In this document: piece after piece, positions 1-10,630 of the stretch
Numbering within the stretch: the first letter of the stretch is position 1
Layout of the letters: every line of letters begins with the position of its first letter
Assembly (NCBI GenBank): GCA_020091685.1
Contig: CM034591.1
Location: forward strand, 30,711,555 to 30,775,554
DNA length: 64,000 nt
Source of the DNA: Lutjanus erythropterus
Lineage: Eukaryota > Chordata > Actinopteri > Lutjaniformes > Lutjanidae
Direction of reading: 5' to 3'
Translations under genes and position numbers: made by a program
Notes under the pieces: generated by a model
What the model was told of the DNA's origin: nothing
Database searches by the model: none
The model's input: only the letters and a program-made list of their open reading frames with translations

Positions 1-581
1 AGTCATCAAATTATAAGGCAACATTGTGTAAACTATATCAAAACCAACAAACTTTGCTGGAGAGCCAGGTTACTCTATTATGGTGAAGAGGTGATAGAGC
101 AGGAAAGGTTATTGAATATATGGCAGTTGCAGTCATTCACTCTATTCTGGGTAACAGATAATAAGGTTGTGTACAACTATATTTAAAAATTCCCATATGT
201 CTCCTAGATATGAGTTAGTTTGACATACTTGAGAAAATCTCTCAAAAGGTGTTGTAACCGTGACATCAAAACCATATAATCAGTGTTTTTCACTCAGTAA
301 CAATGGATCTAATGACCATGTGTAATGTGAATGGGGTCATTTATAGTGGTGAGCTCACAGTGAATCATCCAACTCTGCAGGCGCCCTCAGATCAAAGATG
401 GTTTATAGCTTTAAGTACCAGAAATTTCTCTTAGGAGGTGGTAGAGACCAAAACAGAGCTAAAAGATGGAGGATGTTTAAGTAGAATTTGTCAGGTATCC
501 AGAAACACTACTCCAAATTAATGATGATGTTGCTCTTTATCTGATAAGTGTGTTATTAGCAGCATTTTGCTCCAAATTAAC
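1..581. other. intergenic, no feature recognised
   Basis: AT-rich unique-looking sequence. No reading frame of note, no microsatellite and no repeat that I recognise. Confidence 0.5.
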
Positions 582-1190
582 TTAAAGGACCAGTGTGTAG
601 ATTTTACTGGTATCTAGCAGCGATCTTGTAGATATCAAGCACGTCGTCTCACTCTCCCCTCCTATGTCAAGACAGACAAAGTGTTCAGAAACATGTTGTG
701 CAGTCCTCCAATGTGACATGAAATGCATTATATTTCGTTTGTATATTGCATTATATTTTAAGTATATCATTTCAGTACTTTCAGTATTACTCAATACACC
801 ATTTGGTGACTACATCAAACTGCAACCCCTAAAAATCAAGTTAGGAATGACAACTTGTAGAAATCTTCTGGGTGCGTGGTGATTTGTGGCATTCTGTCAT
901 CAGTGCTATTCCTGTTAGCTAAAGTTAGCGATATCACTTTGCAGTTCAATGTGGAAGCCAGATGTAAAAGCCACCACGAAAAAAATACTGTATGGTTGAG
1001 AAAAGGAGGTTTGTAGAAACGTGTCGGTGCAATATGGTGGATTCTGTATATATAAATAAGAAAGGGCTCAATCTAACATAACACAATTTATTTTGAGATG
1101 ATTATACACTATAAGTAGATATGAATATTATTCCATTTCTGCCATATTCTGCCATAAGATCCCCATAAATCTTATATACTGGGCCTTTAA
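582..1190. mobile_element. TTAA-flanked MITE (about 0.6 kb)
   Basis: Both ends carry TTAA (582-585 and 1187-1190). The terminal inverted repeats read TTAAAGGACCAGTGTGTAGA on the left and, as reverse complement of the right end, TTAAAGGCCCAGTATATAAG. The interior has no transposase; the 60-72-codon ORFs inside are chance frames. The TTAA ends suggest a TTAA-targeting transposase such as the piggyBac group, but the tip sequence is not diagnostic. A shorter relative of the right end lies near 2.65 kb. The class is inferred; the inverted repeat is seen directly. Confidence 0.7.
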
Positions 1191-2640
1191 AAGGTGACAA
1201 TACATCAGTGTTGCATTAACAGCTTTTTCCTGCTGCCCCCAAGTGACTAAAAAAAATCAGGCATTGTAGGTTTAATTAATAAACACAATGAAACTCAAAC
1301 AGGTGTCATACAGGCAGCACACATGAAACTGGAGTCACTTTCTATCTTCATAACTCACGTAAAAAACACAAAATGATCCAAAATCGGTCGACGTAATGCA
1401 TCTTCTACAAAGAAGATAGCAAATTAGGCAAAATGTCCCAGCTCATTAGTGATTGTTAACTTGCTCTTGTGGGTGTGTGTCTGCTGTTAACTGCTAAAAC
1501 CTGTTAAAAGTTGTGAAGAAAAATGTAATTATCAGTCTATATCATTAAATAACCACTTTCCAATACATTCACCACCACATTTCTGTTAATGTTATCTATG
1601 TTATTAGCATGCATCATGAGTCGAGATGTATTCCTTAATATTCTTTGAGTGTGACTCTGTACCCAGAGACACATAAAGCATAATCCCTGGCTCACACCAT
1701 AGCTAATGACTCCTGCACCATTCATTACCATCCCAACTATCATTACCTACCACAAACTGACACTCTGCTGCAGCAGCCTCAAACAGGCGTGCTGCTGACA
1801 TTTGGTCAGGTTTAAGAGGAAATTACCAGCGACGGTGAAAGATCCAATCCCAGCATAGCCATTACTGTCAGTTGGACTTTCCTTTTTTTGTTGTGTGACC
1901 TTTAAGGGAGAAGCTGACTGCACACTTCTCTTCAGTTGCTGAATGACTTGAACAGAGTGAGATAAACCAGTGGGGAGGATGAGACTTAAATGAAGAATTA
2001 CTGATGCATTGGGAGGTCCATATCACAGTGAAAGGGCCTCTAATGGATTACGAGAAGAGAGGGTCAAAATGATGAGCTCAGTTTCATAAAGCTATATTAA
2101 TCTTAAATGATGCCTACTATGTGTATAGTTTTCTCCTTTAATTTTGTGTTAGCTTTAACTGATGGATATATCTAATTTTGCAATTTATTTTATGATATCT
2201 TAAATCATTCTTTACAATGAATCAAACTCTAAACTTGATGTGATGGTTTATAGGAACAGTTTGTGGCATTTAGTAGGTGAGCTTGCAGATTGCAAACACC
2301 TACAGTGGCCATGAAACACAAAGGGCCCTCTTGAGAGTGTGCAGTGTTTGGTTTATCTGTTCTGGTCTACTGCAGAAATGTGGCAGTGCAGCATGGCGTC
2401 CTGCAAAGGAGTTTTACACAGGTGAATTAAAGATTCATAATTATGCAGGTAATTTCTATCAGATGAGAAGAGAAGTTTCCCTTTTGTTTAACTCAGTTAA
2501 TCCACGAGAGTTTTGAGAGTTTCTGTGATGGGTAAATTAACACATTTGCCAAAAAAAGACTTCTGCTGTGCCAAGAAGGTGATGACGAAGATCAAATGGA
2601 TCCCAGTTTCATTAAGCAAGTCTTAGCAGAAAAAAAAACT
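1191..2640. other. intergenic, no feature recognised
   Basis: No gene-like frame and no structured repeat seen. The 79-codon frame at 2277-2516 has no recognisable protein features and is treated as chance. Confidence 0.45.
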
Positions 2641-2653
2641 GTAATAAAAACAC

Positions 2654-2732
2654 TTATGAATATTATATTCCATTTCTGCCGTATTCAGCCAATAAATCCT
2701 CATAAATCTTACTCACTGGACCTTTTCTAGGA
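2654..2732. mobile_element. fragment of the TTAA MITE family
   Basis: This stretch (AATATTATATTCCATTTCTG through CACTGGACCTTTT) closely matches the right 65 bp of the MITE at 582-1190. It lacks the rest of the element, so it is a truncated or solo end. Confidence 0.65.
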
Positions 2733-5700
2733 AACTGAAAGCTAAACAGTCCCCACAGTCTGCAACACATTCAAAGCAACTCCCAGTGCGTTAATCTTAA
2801 TTAACCTTTACTAGAAATGGTTCAAGCCTTTGCAGAAAATGTTTTACTGGTTGCAGATATCTTGAGGGCTTTCTGTCTAACCTTTAATGTTTCCTTTGCA
2901 ACATATTCTGCCGTTCAGTCTTGCGCATAGAAATATTGATTTCACATTAGACCTCTATGAGATGAAGCCACAGGGTAAGCAGCATATTGTCATGTTTTAA
3001 TTACTTGCTCTAAGTAACCCTCATCAACATGAGGGCTGTCTGTTTCTCCTTCCACAGCCAGGCTGCAGCGTACGATGGTGTCTCATTTTGCACCCAAACA
3101 GCATTTTCCTTTTTAATGTGAAGTCATCTTTTGCTGTGCTTCACTGTAAAGCCTCCATTATTTGGCTGCCTGGGTGGCCGCCACTATTGATTTCCTGTTT
3201 CGCAATTCTCTAAACAGAAGCCAAACTGGGCAGCTTGTATGGATCTCTCTTCTTCCTCCCTCTGTTGTTGTCTGTCTTCCTCACTCCATCTTTCTCACCT
3301 ATCCTTCGTCATCCTAACCTTAACCTCTAAACTGTCCCCTCTTAGCTTTTCCCTCTGTCTTACTCATTGGTGTAATGTTCTGCTCTGCTTCTGTTGCTGG
3401 TATGCTAGGCGTGTGTCCAAAGCCCAGAGGTTAAAAAAAGTTGAGTTGATCTCCTCTCAGCCCCCACAAATCACATACTGGGTAACATGTAATATGAAGC
3501 TTAGTTTATTCAAGCCTTCATAATGTATCATGACTATGGGTCTATATGAGATCTATAGTGTCACTCAATTGACTAACCCAGTTATCCTGAAATGTTATGA
3601 ACATCAGTGTGTTTTCTGGATAAAGAATGAGGTTTTGACAGCTCATTCTCTGCTTCAGGCCCAGTGAGGATGTCTTGGTTCAGTATCCAGTGAATGCACT
3701 TTCCTGTAGGGCTCTGACAGGACCGGGATACAACCATCATGCTGTTTTGTTGATCCCAACACCACAGTCCACAGTCCACATTCACAACCTTGAGCGAACA
3801 TGACAGACATTCAAAGTGGAAGTGTGGCTGCACAAGTGGAGCCACAGTCTTGTTAGAGAAACATCACCAACTGAATACTGGAATACAGACCCGCTATATA
3901 CCCCCAGACCCCACAGCCTTAAAAATAACACCAGAAAATACAGCTATGAGCATAAATGAATTGAAGAACATCTCATACTACAACTGAGTTTCTTTCTAAT
4001 TCTACAGCCGAATGGAATTAATTTTAATGAGTATATATGTATGTGTCACATCCTGACATTTGTTTATGGTCTGTAGTGTAGAGCCATTTTCTTATTTTAT
4101 TTGAAGTAACCAAGCATGTGTGGTGACTAAATTTTACATAGCAGTTTTTAATACATCAAGCAGAGTAACGTCATTGAAAAATAGAGCAAATATACAGAGT
4201 ATATTAATAATTATGATCATACATGCAATTCTGCTTTTAATAAAACATCATAATGCATCATGAAGGTTCATATTGATTCTTGAGATATATCTTGCATGCG
4301 TTATAATATATTATTCATGTATCTGTAGTACCTTACACATATTGGCAGCATACAAAATGTACTGTTAATCTTTTAATAGGGTTTCACTTTCTTTAAATAG
4401 AGGGCAATTTTAGAATGAATGTGTTTGTTGACATCTTTGAGCTACATTCTGTAGAAAATGACACTCTTATTAGGATATTTAACTTACAAATATGTACTTT
4501 GCAAATGAGTGTGAAAACTAAAAATTGACTTTGTTCGATAGAAGACATATTTCCATCTAATTAGCTGCTGCCACTAAAGAGTTTATTTTTTATGGGGGCA
4601 CTCTGCAGCGGGTATGAGCCTCCATCTGTGACTTATAGTATGTGTAAATCACAAGCCTCCAATAAGAAATGAATTGGTCAACAGCGGACTTGTGGGAATT
4701 ATTATAAAGGGATTTTTATATATTTTTCTCACATTTTCCAGTTTTTGACAGCATGCACACTGTTGTTCCATACAAAACTTGCACCCATCCACACTCCTAT
4801 CCAGCTGAGTCACAGTTCTCCACTGTTTGCATCACCAAAGCAGCTGGGGATGAAGAAGAACTGAAGAAGAGGAGGAAGAACTCTGACAGCTGAAAGAGCA
4901 ATCGGTGTTTCTCCATCACTTTCTCCTTCCTAATCCAGAATTCAATCACGTGAATTTTTAAACACTTATTCAAGATTGTACACACAATCTTCACCAACTT
5001 ACAAAAGAGAAGTTTCTTATATACTCCTATATTTATTTTTATTAATTGGATGATTGCATCTTAAGTCTGTAAGTGTCCCTCTGGTATCTATTGGACCACA
5101 CCAATAATTAATTAATTAATTCTCTGAAACTGATCCCTAACACCGACTGGAATGTGTCTTTTCAAATTACATACTGTAATTTGAAATTTTTTGTATTATA
5201 TTTTGATTTAGTCTATTTTCTTTTTTTTTTTCTTGTGGCGGTCAAGCATGCACACAGTATGCTTTATTTGATCCCATTCCACCAAAATCTTACTAAATTC
5301 CATCAGTTGCGAGCATTTCATACTTACTCTTGTTGAAATTAATATTGTTTTTTGTGCCAGAACTAGCCAGAGCTAATGGGATGCAGATAAGGGAACTTCC
5401 TCTGTTTGCAGGAACAGTGTAGTTAGAAATCCAGATAAATCATCTACATAAGTTTCACAAGTTTGTGTTCCGCAAAGTGTTTTTCCACACCTGATCATAA
5501 TGAATGAGAGAAAATAGTAATCTGAAGTGAAGACCCACCTCTAAAAATGCTGATTATGATTTAGGCAGTATATAGACACTTCCATCTAAATCAAGCTCTG
5601 ATGTTAAATTGTACAAAAAAAGTGTGGTACATTGTTCTCACTGGAGTAACAGTGGCCGCAAAATACCTGCAGCTTAGATACTGTATGTCCTAAGTTACCC

Positions 5701-6890
5701 TGCTAATATAATGGGACTAAACATAAAAATATTTCTTGATTTTTGTAGAATTGTGGGAGGATTGCATGCCTTCAAATACACTTGACTTCAAGTACACAAA
5801 TCCTTTGTATCTTACCATGTCCATATAGTCTTTTCTGAGACTATGCTTGTGATCCACTCCCATAAATGTCAAGCACATCAAGATCCAAAACTCACTGTTC
5901 CCTCAAGGCCATAACTCCCATCTCTCTTTGTGCTTTCTTTAAAGTGACTTCTTACTTCTGAGCATACATTTTAAAATAAAAAAATGTTACTGAGAGAACA
6001 GCGCCAATTACTGATCCACTGTTTTTTGTTGGTTCATGTCAAGTCACAAGTGTCAAAGCTGTGTATTTGTGCCTTGAGATCTACAAAGTATGAGAGTATG
6101 AGAGGCTATACAGCTGAAAGACTGAAGTGTTTTGCAAAGCAAAAAAAATCCTGACTTGATGACTTGATGTCCCTGTTTGACATGCAAGTCACAATAAAAG
6201 GGAATTCCTACTGAATGAAAGAAGTGTCTAAGTGTCTCACAATTATGCACACACACACTGCTACATCGCTTCAAGAGCCCTTCACTATCAGCTCAATCTA
6301 ATAGACTTACATTTACCACCATCTCACCTTTAGACACACAAAGACACTTACACACAAACACGAGGTTAGCCAAAGAAACCACATACATGGGTTATCATCA
6401 GACGATGGCCATACAGTTCATTTCCTTTTCTCTACCCCAAGTGTGAAACCAATCCAAGCAGAGGCCCATCTCCTGAAATGGGATATTAGATAACCCAAGA
6501 TAAACCCTGAGCAGTGTGTGCGTTCATGTACTGTATGTGTGTATACGTCTCAGTGTAATAAGCGCGTTTGCTTTTTGTGTGTGTGCCTCTAAGGTGTGTA
6601 TCTATGTGTTAAATGTCAGCATGGGTGAGGTTTTCCAGCTTTTTCATTGCACAGGTTTTGGATTAGTTGTTTTATGGCATTAGCTGTAAAATGTTAAATA
6701 GCCTTTAAACTACACCCCAGAAGGTTTACACACTCATGCACACAGAAAACAAGAGCACATGGAGGTAATGACACAAACATACATCTTCCTATACCCTTTC
6801 CTCTGTCCAGCAAGCAACAATCAACATCCAGTGCTTTGGGAAAGTCTGGCCACTAATTATCTGGCATGTTCCATGATTTTCTCAAACCAT
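2733..6890. other. intergenic stretch without a gene
   Basis: No supported exon. A short AATT tandem lies near 5105-5121, and pyrimidine-rich DNA at 3239-3380 produces a serine/leucine-rich chance ORF. The piece at about 4550-4720 has balanced, non-repetitive sequence of the sort often seen in conserved non-coding DNA, but I cannot test conservation here. Confidence 0.4.
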
Positions 6891-6894
6891 ACAC

Positions 6895-6895
<1 letters not shown>

Positions 6896-6922
<27 letters not shown>
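6896..6922. repeat. (CA)n microsatellite
   Basis: A CA dinucleotide tract. With the (GA)n tract about 160 bp downstream it creates a spurious 168-codon frame (6759-7265) made of Thr-His and Glu-Arg runs, which is not a gene. Confidence 0.95.
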
Positions 6923-6925
<3 letters not shown>

Positions 6926-7075
6926 GTCACACACATGGTGGCTGTCTCTCCATCCTATAAAGGCACCATATCAGCAGCAGATAAGGAGAGCTGTGTGTGA
7001 GAGAGATTATGGCAAATATGAAAGGTCAACAAGGGTAAAGAGTCAGACAGGGAGGAACACAGAAATAGAGAGACC

Positions 7076-7079
<4 letters not shown>

Positions 7080-7128
<49 letters not shown>
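7080..7128. repeat. (GA)n microsatellite
   Basis: A long uninterrupted AG tract followed by a short TG run. All-purine/all-pyrimidine strands like this can form triplex structures. Confidence 0.95.
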
Positions 7129-7133
<5 letters not shown>

Positions 7134-7369
7134 GTGTGTGAGATCATGTCCACAGGCAGCTTTGCACCAGCCTTGTTTAGTCCAGCTGAACCAAACACTG
7201 GAGTATTTTTTCCTTTAGTGTGGTTAATTTGGGTTGGTGTGAACCATAGTCATTTTGGGGCCTAAGGCAAACACAGGAATAGGGTCCTTCACATCCCTTT
7301 TTCTCCCCTTTTTAATCATTGAATGAATAATAAATCATAAATAAACCTTTATTTGGTGGAGGGTGTATT

Positions 7370-7610
7370 AAGGAGACTCATAGTGTCAGAAAAGAAGCTG
7401 TTCTGAAGTCTGCTGTTACGGACGCTTCTTTATCTCTTGCTAGACGGCTGCAGGATGGAGTGAGTATTGTCTTTTGCTCTCTGGCTTTTCCTTTTTCCTG
7501 CTCCGCTGAGGTAGCTTAGCTTCATTTTTCAACAGTCTATACATCACACCGAGTTGGTTACTGTCTTCCTGAATGTGCAGTAACCTCATGAAATAGTCCA
7601 AAGTAGTGGG
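7370..7610. mobile_element. probable LINE/SINE 3'-region remnant
   Basis: The stretch with GAAGCTGTTCTGAAGTCTG, CTAGACGGCTGCAGGATGG and a following pyrimidine-rich block resembles a teleost retroposon 3' region that I recognise from memory, usually found with the TTTATTGTCCCC block seen at 37.59 kb. It is diverged and partial, and no coding capacity remains. Confidence 0.4.
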
Positions 7611-8079
7611 GAGACCCTGAGAAATTCATGAATTAAGCATTTTAATGCCATTTTAGTGTATGGATTTGTAGAAAGACATAATTAATCATGACATTGCCAC
7701 TGCAGACCAAACAACTGATCTCTGGTTCACTTCATCTCTGGTATGAATACCATTCCAACCAATCACAGAAGTGTACCACTGAATGTGTCATTTCACTGGT
7801 TAAAGACAAATTCTCCTCTGTTTTGATGACTGGTGAACTAGTAGGGCGTTTGCTACTAAAACATCGACTGGCAGGGGACAAACCTGGACCATTGTGCCCC
7901 CCTTGAGAGAAACAAAATATAGTGACTTTACTCAAGTTGACAACGTTACTGCAAGTACAATAAAGGCTTCCCAACAAAAGCAATTTATGTAAAAGACCTA
8001 AAACCAAAAATAGACATGTCAGGCCCAAACCAGTCATGCCAAAACTCACCAGCGTCTCCTCCTCAAATGAGCATGTGTC

Positions 8080-8290
8080 GTGAGAATCAGCTCATGCAGG
8101 AGAGCAGAGAGAAAGACATTTTAAAAAGCCTCTGTGTGTTTCACTCTCGGTGCTTTTGTAGCTTCTCACTGACACTCTGTAGTTTGAAGTTTAGTTTCTG
8201 TCCCTCTTTGTACTTTCAAGTATCTCCTTTATTTTACTGAAACCAAATGTCCTAATTTTGCTGCTTCATAATAAAAGTTTTCAAATAACA
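8080..8290 (+). repeat. dispersed repeat, copy A
   Basis: Shares an ordered series of blocks with 9730-9990: an AGCAGAGAGAAA block, TTTTGTAGCTTCT, a TTTGAAGTTTAG block, then CTCCTTTATTTTACTG and TTTTGCTGCTTCATAATAAA. The two copies are diverged with indels. The family is unidentified; collinear blocks in the same orientation argue for one ancient element rather than chance. Confidence 0.6.
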
Positions 8291-9086
8291 AAACAATTGG
8301 ATGCTTTTATTGTGAAGAATTTATATGAATGGGTTTACAATTTCTGGACATTTGTTGAGCTTGCCTTTATTAATGCAAATCCAACCAATTGGAAAACGTA
8401 TCATTCTCACATTGATTCATTTCAGAAACTGACATTTAGTGTGAACCTGCTCTAAGGCATATAAATGCCAAAAACTACACAACTACAACTATGAGACTAC
8501 ACTTTTATGGCTTTACATTCACACAATGTCAGTATTTTTCATCACCAAAACTTGATTAATCTTTATGGAAAAAAAGAAGATGTATGATTTTCAGTCCTAA
8601 AGCTATAACAAATATGGTTAACATGCCGCTGGCCAGTGAAAAAAAAAATCTTTCTGCATCCTCTGACACTCAAAAGTGATGTCTTTTTTTGTTTCCCTAT
8701 AGTTGATCTCACAGTACAGGTTGTCACTGACATATTTTTCTGTTATCAGCTACGTGCAGAAGTATTCAAGAATGATATGAATGAGGGTCATAATTATTAA
8801 CACCCCAGTAATCACCCCAGCAATTATTTAGCCTAGCTGAGCAGGTAACATTTATGACCCTTGATTATTGCCAAAGCATAATAATGTGTTTTAGTGATTT
8901 ATCGTTTTCACTGCAGATTACACAAAAAGGGCTTCCTTGCCCCAGGTCCTTTTGCTCATTGTTTCTGATGTGTGCATGAGAGAGAAAGACACAGATGAAT
9001 TTGCATGTGAGAAAGACAGAAGATTGAGGAGATTTTGGATAACTTGTGGCAAAAAGGGTTAGATAGGATCAAAAGATGTTCTATCA

Positions 9087-9263
9087 ATCCATCAACTCAT
9101 TCAGTTTAAAGTCGTCCATCGACTGCATTTTTCAAAGACCAAACTGAACAGGATCTTTTGCTACCTGTGTAACAAGTGTAATTTAGGTGCTGGGACTCTT
9201 GGCCATCTTTTCTGGTCTTGCCACAAGAGATTCTTGAATGACATTTTTTCATCTGTACAGTGA
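9087..9263 (+). pseudogene. L1/Tx1-like LINE ORF2 C-terminal remnant
   Basis: A 58-codon open stretch, without a start codon, ending in TGA. It reads IHQLIQFKVVHRLHFSKTKL near its start and then a Cys-His block, CNKCNLGAGTLGHLFWSC. This is the layout of the C-terminal end of L1/Tx1-type LINE ORF2 proteins downstream of the reverse transcriptase: an xQFKVxHRxHxSxxKL segment followed by CxxCx(6)GxLxHxFWxC. The frame opens after a TAG at 9060-9062 and homology fades past 9263. This is a decayed fragment of a retrotransposon, not a host gene. Family assignment is from remembered motif layout. Confidence 0.75.
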
Positions 9264-9729
9264 CATATACAGCAGACAGTTAATCCCTGACAGTCTCTCT
9301 GTGATATTGGTTCACTCCAGCTCCACTTTAGTTTCTTTAGATCTTGGGACCCTTTATTGAAGATATTTGGAGGAAGACGTGTAAACCTGAGTACTAATTG
9401 TGTCAGACTATGTTATGCTGTACTGTAATGTATCGCATTTTGCTGTGGTCTGCCACATTTTCAGTTTTCTGCCCTTCATCTTAGGTCTTCCTCAGTCTCA
9501 CTTGGTCTTGGTTCTCTGGACTGTATTGGGTTTTTTCGCACCGAGTGCTGCACTGATTTGCATTTTCAGTACCACTGTTAATGTGCTGAGCTGTTCCGAG
9601 TCACATCGGAGATGGACCCTCACTGTGGGGCCAAAGTGTGCTGACCATACCTCCAAGCAGCTGCAGTGATGTCTCGCCGCCTGTGGTCAACCCTTGACGA
9701 CTCTTCTTTCTCCACCTCAAACAAACGTG

Positions 9730-9990
9730 GGTTGCGAGAGTCTACTCGTGTGTGCAGGACAGCAGAGAGAAATAAGTTTTAAAAAGGGTCAATATGATCA
9801 TCTTTCAGTCTTTTTGTAGCTTCTAACTGAGTCTGTGGTTTGAAGTTTAGATTCACTGTTGCATCACTGTTTGAACTTACAGGTATCTGCTTTATTTTAC
9901 TGTTTCATGTTAGTTTTCAGAGTCGGAGTCGTGTTAAATTACAGCCAGTAAAAACACATTTCCTCATTTTGCTGCTTCATAATAAAAGCA
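9730..9990 (+). repeat. dispersed repeat, copy B
   Basis: Diverged second copy of the repeat at 8080-8290, same orientation, about 1.65 kb downstream. It carries extra sequence in the middle (GAGTCGGAGTCGTG region) and ends in the same TTTTGCTGCTTCATAATAAA block. Confidence 0.6.
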
Positions 9991-10489
9991 TTAAAATAAT
10001 GTTGCAATGGAGATGCAAATCCCTGCCGTGCTGAGCTGACGAGTTAAACAGAGTCAAGCCAAACCAGCACATGTAAATGGAAAAGGGATTTCTGACCCTC
10101 AACCTACCTGTGGTCATTTCGGCCATCATACAGATTAACATATACATGAGCACTTTTTCTGTGTTTATTTTCTTCTACTCTGTCATTAGTTTGTTTTTGT
10201 TTTTGTTTTTGGTGGGGATGAAAAAAGAGATTTTTTTGGCCAACTTGTTAGTAAGTAGTTGTTTACTTACACATCCAGCAGTTATGAAGCAACATTTGAG
10301 GTAATGTTTCTGACCACCAGAAGAATATTAGTCCAATCTCAACTCTCTTTTAGCTCTGTTTCTGAGTGTTCACTGTGCATGGTCACACTTATTAAAGGGT
10401 TACTGACCAAAATATATAATAATAATTTGACACAAAATATGAATTTTAAAATAATTTTTGTTGATTTAAGAGTAGTTTTTCCTCCTCCA

Positions 10490-10630
10490 GGGTCTATGAT
10501 CAGAACTGTGTCCATAGCAATGGTCTGTGCTGCATAACAATGGTCTATTATAGCAACGGTCTACAGAAATAACAGACCTTAGAATGCTGCAACTGACCAA
10601 TCAGAATCGAGTATTTGAATATCCTATAAC
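10490..10630. mobile_element. MITE-like fragment
   Basis: Contains three near-repeats of a CATAGCAATGGTCT-type unit (about 10513, 10537 and 10551), then CTGACCAATCAGAATCGAGT, a sequence I recognise as part of a very common teleost interspersed repeat. Boundaries are not defined. Confidence 0.45.

Noticed and set aside
6759..7265. 168-codon + frame, among the longest in the window
   Set aside because: Most of its middle is Thr-His and Arg-Glu runs from (CA)n and (GA)n tracts. No domain, no splice or codon-usage support.
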